Assembly (NCBI GenBank): GCA_001599595.1
Contig: BCHH01000002.1
Span: forward strand, 2,928,628 to 2,992,627
Length of the DNA: 64,000 nt
Reading direction: 5' to 3'
Source of the DNA: Beverwykella pulmonaria
Taxonomy: Eukaryota; Ascomycota; Dothideomycetes; Pleosporales; Melanommataceae
Shown here: piece by piece, positions 56,853 through 64,000 of the stretch
Numbering within the stretch: the stretch's first letter is position 1
Layout: every line of letters starts with the position of its first letter
Notes under the pieces: generated by a model
What the model was told of the DNA's origin: nothing
The model's database searches: none
The model's input: the letters and a program-made list of their open reading frames with translations, nothing else
Translations under genes and position numbers: made by a program

Positions 56853-59327
56853 TTAGACGGTAATCCCAGGGACCTGCACATTCCCCCCCGCCAAGTTGAA
56901 ACCCCCTCCCCTTCTCGGCCCCACGAACCCCTGCCTCTGCCTGCCCGTCCTCCCCCTCCCAAGCCAATTATACTTCAACTCCTTATTCACCCGTCCCATC
57001 TTCTCTTGACTCTCATCACCACTCTGCAGACTCACAAGCACACTCACACACTGCAGCATGCGTCCTACCGTCTCCGTTACCTTGGCCGAGTCCATAGGTT
57101 GCGGGCGGAGGGCCGCCGGCATGGGCATATTGGGTTGGAGAAGCGTCGAGTTGTTCTGGGATTGCGTGCTGTGCGCGGAAAAGGAGCCCGCAGATGTGTT
57201 TGATGTGGCGCGGGAGCGCGACGACGAGGCAAAGGTGCTGGACGTCATGCTCGTTGTGCTTTCGAGATAGCCCCCTGAACTGCTCTGGGAAGTGGAGTTC
57301 AGACTGCCGATTACGTCGTTGCTGCTGCCTGCCGTGTCTGGGCGTTCGACTGCGAGCGGGCTCGGGGACTCGAGACCGGCATTGAGGTTCTCCAGACTTA
57401 GGCGCGAGAAGATGGTCATAAGAGTGTCGTACCTCGGCAGGATGACAATGTCGCGGAATGTAAGGAGAGCGATGCGGCGGACTTCTAGCTCGCCGAGGAT
57501 GGGCATGTTCCTGTTTTCGGGTGATTTCGTGTTCATTTCATCGGGAAGAAGTACGCCCCAGAACTCGGCAGCAGCGGCAGTGGTCATGATGCCTGTGCCC
57601 TTGAACTCAAGATCCAGCGGGAGGAAGACAGCTTGTATGAAGGGAAGAATGGTAGTGAAGACCACAAGCCACATTTCGACGAGATGGGGAATGAGGCGTT
57701 CGTCAGGGATGTGGCGCAGGGTTTGGTCGAGAGAGCCGAAGCCGGTGAGTAGGAGCTCATCGAGATCTTCGATGAGTGTGATGGGTGAGCGCTTTTGGAT
57801 GCAACGTCTGATGTGTACGGTAACTAGCGAGTTGAAATCCTCGACCGGCGGCCGTGGGTCTTCGCCTTCGAATATCAGCAGTACGCGAGCTTTCAGCAGT
57901 GGCCAGGCGTCATCAGGCGACATTCCAGTGATACCGAATGAATTCCCTAAACTCATCATGGTGTCGCTCGGATGGGGTAACGATGTTCCTGGGGGAGGCC
58001 CTGTGAGCGTAGTCGATCCCAGGCTGCCTGGCATCGAGGGCCAATCGGCACGGTCGGTGCTAAAAGACTGGTTGCGATCCCGGAAGGGGGGGTCAAGAGA
58101 GGGGTCGAGGTAGCCACCTCTCTCCTCCTTCTTCTGACGTCTTAGATGGCGGCCCCCATGACGCAGGTCAAGCCCTGTCATGGAGGCTGCAAAGGAGCTT
58201 CCATGTCCAGGCGAGGCGGGTGCAGCGAATGAATAGAGCGGCTGGGGCGCGTTGGGATCAGTCGGTCTCGACGTGCTGCTCGCAGACGACAGTGGGAGGG
58301 CGTGGTCGTCCTTGTCCTTCTTGTGCGGCTTGCGCGACAGAAAATGATGCTTGTGTCTTTCCTTCTCTCTCTCCTGGGGTGGAAACGGATCGTTCCGCGG
58401 GACCAAGGTGGAAGTCGACGCATTTGCAGATGAGTAGAGGGACGCGCTGCTGCTAACACTCGAATCTACCAGGCTTGTTGTCGACTGATTCATCATCATG
58501 CGGTTCAGCGCCTGGGTGCTGTGTATGCCGATCCCCATCTTGCCCGGCGACGGCAGCGCCTGGTTCTTCTTGTCAAAGTCCTTCTCCTTCTCGATTCGGA
58601 TGTTCTTCGGCTTGGAGAAGAGTTTCATCTTGCTCTTCTCTTTCACCTTCATCGCGGGCGGGAACTCTGCCGTGGATGGGAGTTTGGGCGATCCGTGGTC
58701 CTGCGATTGCGAAGTGGGCAGGCCAGGCGAGTGGAGGGGGCTCCGGGGAAACACGACATTTGCTGCTGTCGTCGCAGCCATCCTGCCCCCAGCGACGCCA
58801 TTCGAGTAGGTCATGCCGTTGGTCTTGAAAGTGACGGTGTGGCCCGGCTGTCCAGGCATGGGCGGCGGGCTGGCGGGCTGGCGGTTCCCCTGACCGGCGC
58901 TCTCCGAGTTGGGTAGCGTCGTCGAGCGCTTCCGCATGTGCTGGGTTTGGCCGTGCATGGCCGTCTGGGCGGCGATCTGCGAGGTGGTGAGGTGGCTGGC
59001 GTTGGCCATACTGGCCTGGTTCGAGGGCAGCGAGGGCTCAAAGTAACCCTGCGAGCGCTGCCGCGGGCGATGGCCTAGCTGTGTGCCGATGTGGCCCTGT
59101 GTTGCGTTGACATTCGAAAGCTCCTCGCTGCGGAAGGGGAGGTCGCGGAGGGGAGCTGGGCGGGAGTAGTTGGGAGGCTCGGCTGCAGCAGGTGACTTCG
59201 CGGGGCCCCGGGGAGGCAAGGGAGAGCGACGCTGCAGCGTCACTTGGGATGCGTCTGAGTCGGAGTCGTCCAACAGGTCCGGCCGTTGTACTGTGGGAGT
59301 CTGCGGTGGGGGGGAGGACGATTGCAT
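56853..59327 (-). CDS. hbrB: HbrB-like TORC2 subunit (Bit61/PRR5 family)
   Basis: A single-exon gene of 824 residues. Residues 1-460 are Ser/Pro/Gln-rich and disordered, with a basic stretch MKVKEKSKMKLFSKPKNIRI. The HbrB domain covers about residues 468-640: DDAWPLLKARVLLIFEGED, DFNSLVTVHIRRCIQKRSP, LIPHLVEMWLVVFTTILPF and IALLTFRDIVILPRYDTL. A Ser-rich stretch and a second conserved segment (TVGRMLQCVSVLVSLQSGDESQEKMGRVNKELKYNW) complete it. HbrB (hyperbranching in Aspergillus), yeast Bit61/Bit2 and human PRR5/Protor bind TORC2 and help control polarity and membrane stress signalling. The start at 59327 is the first ATG of the frame. The upstream neighbour, Gon7, is divergent across a 359-bp shared promoter. 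Confidence 0.93.
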   Translation of the reverse strand: MQSSSPPPQTPTVQRPDLLDDSDSDASQVTLQRRSPLPPRGPAKSPAAAEPPNYSRPAPLRDLPFRSEELSNVNATQGHIGTQLGHRPRQRSQGYFEPSLPSNQASMANASHLTTSQIAAQTAMHGQTQHMRKRSTTLPNSESAGQGNRQPASPPPMPGQPGHTVTFKTNGMTYSNGVAGGRMAATTAANVVFPRSPLHSPGLPTSQSQDHGSPKLPSTAEFPPAMKVKEKSKMKLFSKPKNIRIEKEKDFDKKNQALPSPGKMGIGIHSTQALNRMMMNQSTTSLVDSSVSSSASLYSSANASTSTLVPRNDPFPPQEREKERHKHHFLSRKPHKKDKDDHALPLSSASSTSRPTDPNAPQPLYSFAAPASPGHGSSFAASMTGLDLRHGGRHLRRQKKEERGGYLDPSLDPPFRDRNQSFSTDRADWPSMPGSLGSTTLTGPPPGTSLPHPSDTMMSLGNSFGITGMSPDDAWPLLKARVLLIFEGEDPRPPVEDFNSLVTVHIRRCIQKRSPITLIEDLDELLLTGFGSLDQTLRHIPDERLIPHLVEMWLVVFTTILPFIQAVFLPLDLEFKGTGIMTTAAAAEFWGVLLPDEMNTKSPENRNMPILGELEVRRIALLTFRDIVILPRYDTLMTIFSRLSLENLNAGLESPSPLAVERPDTAGSSNDVIGSLNSTSQSSSGGYLESTTSMTSSTFASSSRSRATSNTSAGSFSAHSTQSQNNSTLLQPNMPMPAALRPQPMDSAKVTETVGRMLQCVSVLVSLQSGDESQEKMGRVNKELKYNWLGRGRTGRQRQGFVGPRRGGGFNLAGGNVQVPGITV

Positions 59328-59686
59328 GATGCGCGGCGTGTGCGACCTCGCGACGCAGGTACGCTACGATAGCAGAGGCCACTATTGCGATACGGGTGCA
59401 GGGTGCGGATTGAGGCTACGAGCTGCTCATGGCCAGCACGAGAGCAACAGGCAAATTATACAGAGCAGAATAGGAACGAATATGAAGATGCGGAGGAGAG
59501 AGTGCTGCGGTCCAGCGAATTGGTCGCCCTAAGCCTCGGACCACCGTCCGCATTGGGGTGGACGCCGGTGAGACGCTTCCTTCGTGGTCCACTTGGAGAT
59601 CCACTTGGAGGCACGACCTCGACTTCCATTCCCACCCTCAAAACCCACTACCACCGCCATCTCACCCACCCCGCCTTACGGCCACC
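59328..59686. promoter_or_regulatory. bidirectional promoter between hbrB and the Gon7 gene
   Basis: A 359-bp interval separates the two divergent start codons. A CT/CA-rich stretch precedes the Gon7 ATG. No canonical TATA box was noticed, as is usual for housekeeping genes. Confidence 0.5.
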
Positions 59687-59974
59687 ATGTCGACCCTCAC
59701 AGCAACATACACCTCGCCCCCTACCACCGCCTCCTCCACCACACACACCATCGCCCTCCCTCTCCCCACAGTTGACCCATCCCCGTCCACCTCGACCCGC
59801 ATAGCGCACCTCGCCGAACTCCAATCCTCGATAAAAACCCTGCAAGCCGACCTGAACGTCTTTTTGACGCTGAAAATGATGGAGGATAAGGCGGCTGGCG
59901 TGGCAAAGGCGGGGAAATTGGACGATGCAAAGGAGGAGGAAAATTATGGGGAGGAGGTTGTGGAGGGGGATTGA
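59687..59974 (+). CDS. GON7: EKC/KEOPS complex subunit Gon7
   Basis: A single-exon gene of 95 residues with a strong GCCACCATG start context. It ends in the family's characteristic acidic tail EENYGEEVVEGD. An Ala/Leu-rich helix (IAHLAELQSSIKTLQADLNVFLTLKMMEDKAA) is preceded by the family's N-terminal LTATYTSPPTT segment. Gon7 is the small fungal subunit of the KEOPS/EKC complex. The complex makes the threonylcarbamoyl-A37 modification on ANN-decoding tRNAs and, in yeast, affects telomeres and transcription. Length matches the family. It is convergent with the VPS39 gene downstream. An upstream in-frame extension of 43 codons is low-complexity and lacks conservation features, so the ATG at 59687 is preferred. 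Confidence 0.88.
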   Translation: MSTLTATYTSPPTTASSTTHTIALPLPTVDPSPSTSTRIAHLAELQSSIKTLQADLNVFLTLKMMEDKAAGVAKAGKLDDAKEEENYGEEVVEGD

Positions 59975-60306
59975 GGGGCTCGGGTATTCATCGGGGGCGA
60001 ACTTTCCCATGGAAAGGGGAGCAGTGAAAGAGAGGAGAACGTTCGGGAAATGATCGGGATGCGCGATGAGAACTGGTGCTTTGTTGACGTCGTGAAAGGA
60101 AGTGGGTTCGCACACGACGGGCATGGCAAACAAGCATGACCAGAGCACACCACCAACCAGAACAAGAAGACAAGGGCCGATATGCAGTCTACTTTGGGTA
60201 TCATACCATACAGCCACCAGCCGACCTCCACACGCTGCGCATGATTCAAATCTACGCCCTCTAACTACAACTACAATGCTCATTACAATACCATCCACCC
60301 ACGTAC
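59975..60306. other. convergent spacer between GON7 and VPS39 genes
   Basis: This is where the two 3' untranslated regions meet. It has no gene; minus-strand frames continuing from the VPS39 side are without family similarity. Confidence 0.45.
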
Positions 60307-63300
60307 CTACCTCCACGAATTCGTATTCTTCTTCCCCATGCTCCCCCTCAGACACCCCGAGTGCACCACGCTATTATCCGGATACACTCTAATCGCGCTC
60401 CCACCAAACCTCTTATGACACACCGCACAGTGCCGATCCTCATCAATCACCACCCTCCGGTTCAGGCCGCCCGGGATCTTACGGCCATGTGCGTCCACCT
60501 TCCCATCGCCCAGGAACACGGCTGCCTCGAGCTCGACTTTTTCAACCGCCCGCAATCGGGCCACGATGCGATCCTCGTTCATAACCGAGTTCGCGTTGCG
60601 GATGCGCCCGCGGAAGTAGGATTCAAGCTCCTTGACGGGCAGAGTGGGAGGCACGAGGTCTAGCGTGGTAGCTGCGGGTAGACGTGCGCCGTGTTTGCTT
60701 AGGAGTTCTAGAGCTGGCGCCCAATTTGGCTGATGGGGAGGAGGGGGTGTGAGGTAGAGTGCAAGAAGGGTGTGGTAGATCGAGGGCTCGGCATCTTCGG
60801 GGTTGAACGTTGGAGACAGTGGCTGTGGCGCGGAGAGATAGACCTGATTGCAGTATCTAATGGGATCAGTATCGTGCGAATTCAGGGACGAAATGCCAAG
60901 CTTACTCTTCTGCTCTCTGGTAGTCTTTCAGCTGAAAAATATAAATCTGCAATGCCTGTTTGTGCTGGCCCAGTTTGCTGAGAACGATAGCACGAGATTC
61001 ATAGTACTCAGGCTCTGCGAGAAGGAATTAGTTCAGAAGCGAGATGCAGTGACCGCTGACGATACTCACCATCAGAAGGCAATTGCTTGAAGACGCGGAC
61101 TTTGTTGTAGTGATTGCTCGTCTTCAGGAACGTCTGCAACCTCTCTCTCCACTGCTCCTTCTCTTCATTGCTATCAAATTCCCCAGTCTTGAGCCTCGCG
61201 AGAAAGAGATCCACCAACATTTGGTGAAAGTCGGGATTCAGATCGTTCAACTCTTCAATGATATGCTCCAGATATCGGACAGTAAGCTTGAGATCAATTT
61301 GGTGCAGAAATGTGAGCACCTGCTGACGAGGTAGCGTTTCCGCATTCTCCGTGTCTGCGAGGAAGATTTCCATCCCAAGCGCCGGATCCGTTCGCAGTGG
61401 CCACTCTGCAAATTCTAGAATCAAGTCTATCATATCTGGGGGCAGTTGCTGCAGGTAGCCAACAGTTCGCTGGGGACCCTGAAGAGTTGATGAGACTTCC
61501 TCGTCAGCCTCATTCCTGCCAAACTTCTCGAGCAGCTCAAGAGCCTGTCGATGAAGCTTTTTGCCATGCAAGAAGTCGATCAAGTCAGCATATCGACCAG
61601 TCTCATACAGCTTCTGGTTGACCACATCTGGCTCGCAGAAATTGGGGAGACGGAAGAGGGGCCCAGCAAGACTGGGGCTTGCAAGCATGTACGCACGGAA
61701 AAGCGTTGTGTCTACCAACTGTGCCACCTCGAGAAGCTTTGCAGCCCAATCCACGTGTTCTAGAGGCCCTTTTTGTTGGATGAAGTAGTGGAACGGGGGT
61801 TTGTACTCCTCTGATTGGCTTTCGCTCGGTGCGGGAAGAGGCTCTTTGAGGGTACCGTCGGTGTGAATGTATCGTTTGATCTGGACGCGGCATTGCGCCA
61901 GGAAGGACTGCAGCGCATGTACGGCGAACTTGAGGTCCTTACCCCCCAGTTCTCTGTCCGCATGGGTAGCCTCAGGGGCCGTGGCCTTACCTTTAGCGCC
62001 TACACTATCGACCGCATCATCCTTCGAGTCTTTCGTGTCTTTGGTAGACATGATCGACGCCACGTCCGAGTCCGCCTTCTTGTGCCCTCCGACGAGTCTA
62101 CCCATCATAGAACGCCCAATGGTAGGCGCTGGGGTCGTTGGTATTTCTTTACTGTCTTTACTCTCTTTGCTGTCTTTGCTTTCCTTGCTTTCCTTGCTTT
62201 CTTGACTTTCTGCAAGAACCTGCTCTCCATTCGGTTCTTCTTCGCCCGTTTCACTTTCCACGCTCTTTACGCTTTCCGGCGGAGAGAGATTCCCAGCAAT
62301 AGACCTCGGATAGAGTGCGATGACTCGCTCAGGCGGAGCTTTGGCCTCAGAAAACAGGTCCATTGCTTCGCGAAACTTGCGTAGATCAAAAAGCGCTTGG
62401 GCCTTGAGCATCATGATCTCCCGGACCCTGCCCTCTTTATCATGGAGGAGGGTATCTTCAAGCATATTTAGCAAACTGAGAGCTTCATCGTACCGCCCGC
62501 TCGCAACCAGTTGGTCGATTTGTGACTCGTAATTTTGGGCCCCCATCCTCCAAATGCATCGGTCGCTAGCGACCAGGAACCCCTTTCCTGCATGCGCCAA
62601 GCTAATGTTGGGTTGCGGGACATGTACGAAGTTTGCATTTGGTAGCGCGATGGTTTGTAGTAGGTTTAGGGTATCCGGGTTCCTGACTTCAAGGCCTCCT
62701 TTCGACGGCGGTTGCAAAGCGAGCATGTACGGGTATGAAAACGCAAGAGCTTCCGGGGCCGATGGCCATGGTACTTGTCGCTTATCCTGGGCATTGCCGT
62801 CCTGGTCAATGAATAAGCTGTTCACATCTTTCGCCAACAGCAACTCGCCCTCATTCAACCGCGTAGCCAGAGGCTTTGGGACCCATCCACCCATTCCCAT
62901 GTACCCCATGCCTGAAGACGAGACGGCCCCGAACCTTGCTCCTCCTTGGCCGCCGGCCTCACCGAAAGCGCCCCCAGGTTTGTTGATGTCCTGAATTTCT
63001 TGGGTGTCGACATTCACCATGACAAAGCCTGGATCCATGCCGGCAACGATCTTGTTTGCAGTAGCCCACGTCAGGCTCTTAACTGACGCGATGAGAGTGG
63101 TTTCCGTCGCATCGCCGGTCAGCTCCATGTCCTGCCACGTCCACAGTATGATTTTCCTCTTGACCGCGACTGCCAGCCTACTGACAATGGTCATAATCCC
63201 TGTGCTCGCATCTTTTACGATATTGCTTGTAACAGCAAACGTCGTTGCTCCCCTCGTCTTCTCCAGCTTCTCCTGCAAAGTGTATGTCTGTAGATCATAG

Positions 63301-63679
63301 ATCGAGACATGGTTGTCTGAGAGGGAAATAAGGATGCCTGCTTCTTTGATGATGGCTAGCTGTTGTATAGGCCGACGAGAGAACTTTTCCTCTTCGCGAA
63401 GGAGGTCTGCAGGCTTGACTTTTGGGGTAGGTGGCTCGGGCTGCTCGCCGTTTTGGTCGCCATTCTGTTCCGGCTCGACCTCCTCGATGGGCTCATTTAT
63501 GCGGTAAATGCGTAGGGAACCGGTATTCAGACCTACAAGCACTTTATCGCCTACAGCATGTTAGAGCCAGAACCTCAGGTGGAAAGATGCGCCGTACCGT
63601 AGGCAAGGATGGACTCGATCTTGGACTTGTCGCGCTGCTTGAGCTCGACAATCGGCCGGGCGGTGAATGCAGACAGCAT
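60307..63679 (-). CDS. VPS39: HOPS complex subunit Vps39/Vam6
   Basis: Four exons, 63679-63598, 63550-61070, 61014-60906 and 60856-60307, give 1073 residues. The start MLSAFTARPIVELKQRDKSKIESILAYG followed by DKVLVGLNTGSLRIYRINE is diagnostic of the N-terminal citron-homology (CNH, beta-propeller) domain. The middle has a clathrin-heavy-chain-repeat solenoid with SQIDQLVASGRYDEALSLLN and YLQQLPPDMIDLILEF. A Lys/Glu/Asp/Ser repeat (SKESKDSKESKD) at about residues 460-475 is a low-complexity insert. The C-terminus has a Cys/His zinc-finger-like segment (HCAVCHKRFGGSAI...VVHSGC). Vps39 tethers late endosomes or AP-3 vesicles to the vacuole, binds Rab7/Ypt7 and also forms vacuole-mitochondria contacts. 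The longer N-terminal frame, up to 63874, is unsupported. Confidence 0.95.
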
Positions 63680-64000
63680 GGTTAATAGCGCAGGATACAG
63701 AAGGTCCTCCCATCCAAAATTTGGTGCTATGCGATCATGCTTAGGCGCAGGGGGAGCTCCATGTTGTTGATGCGAAGTTGCGAGAGCTCGGCGAAGCTCA
63801 GGCGTCATTGCCTCGAGCCGAAGAGGTGGACCGTGCGTGACATGCACACGTGGTGTGTCCATTTCACACTTCACAGCGTACTGCTAGGACTGTTTAGACT
63901 AAGCCTTCTAGGCATATAAAGCATCACTGTTTTCATTTCTGAATATCCTTGTGGCCTGTCATTAGAAGGATATCAAAGACAAATCATCATAGACGCAAGC
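63680..64000. other. upstream region of VPS39
   Basis: About 320 bp to the window edge. It probably holds the VPS39 promoter. Nothing else is seen. Confidence 0.45.

Noticed and set aside
63680..63874. N-terminal extension of VPS39 by 65 residues
   Set aside because: The family begins at MLSAF; the extension is rich in charged/Pro residues without similarity and probably is leader sequence.

Overview
The window is about 64 kb from the nuclear genome of a filamentous ascomycete (Pezizomycotina; Dothideomycetes is possible but unproven). The evidence is short introns of roughly 50-70 bp with GT...AG borders and fungal branch points, poly-Q regulators, a fungal HbrB protein, fungal pogo/copia/LINE relics, and nonsense changes that look like repeat-induced point mutation (RIP). 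Gene models were built by joining exons so that frame and family alignment agree. No tRNA, rRNA or CRISPR was seen.

Layout. 1-9 kb: a PtaB/Mfg1-type LIM-domain-binding regulator (minus) and the V-ATPase B subunit (plus) are divergent across a 2.6 kb gap. 9-11 kb: a protein kinase with a duplicated N-terminus. 11.7-16 kb: a divergent Dal5/Soa1-type transporter and TauD/Jlp1-type dioxygenase, a likely sulfonate or related uptake-and-oxidation pair. 16.8-17.9 kb: a histidine phosphatase ending in a PCNA-binding-like motif. 19.9-22.1 kb: a 14-helix DHA2 drug-exporter-like transporter. 23.7-26.5 kb: a zinc metalloprotease pseudogene with three in-frame stops lies about 100 bp from a complete but RIP-like pogo/Fot1 transposon. 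27.3-28.6 kb: a Ser/Thr/Pro-rich wall-type protein. 29.5-41.7 kb: one giant gene for the TOM1/HUWE1 HECT ubiquitin ligase (4023 aa). 42.7-43.1 kb: a BLOC-1 subunit 1-like protein. 44.6-47.7 kb: a large membrane glycoprotein of unknown function. 48.7-51 kb: a sugar-porter MFS transporter.

The stretch 52.3-56.5 kb is a transposon graveyard: a copia gag relic with a half-tRNA-iMet primer site, a second pogo helix-turn-helix relic and a LINE tail. Two solo LTRs lie inside it, and a third, of the same family as one of them, lies at 48.3 kb. In the middle sits one intact small gene (162 aa) made of two copies of the same domain. 56.8-63.7 kb returns to housekeeping: HbrB (TORC2), Gon7 (KEOPS) and Vps39/Vam6 (HOPS).

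The core genes cover vacuole acidification and fusion (Vma2, Vps39, BLOS1), TORC2 signalling, tRNA modification and ubiquitination. They are not an operon-like unit. The items most worth pursuing are the PIP-box phosphatase, the intact duplicated-domain gene in the transposon island, the pseudogenised protease beside the RIP-like transposon, and the solo LTRs with clean target-site duplications.
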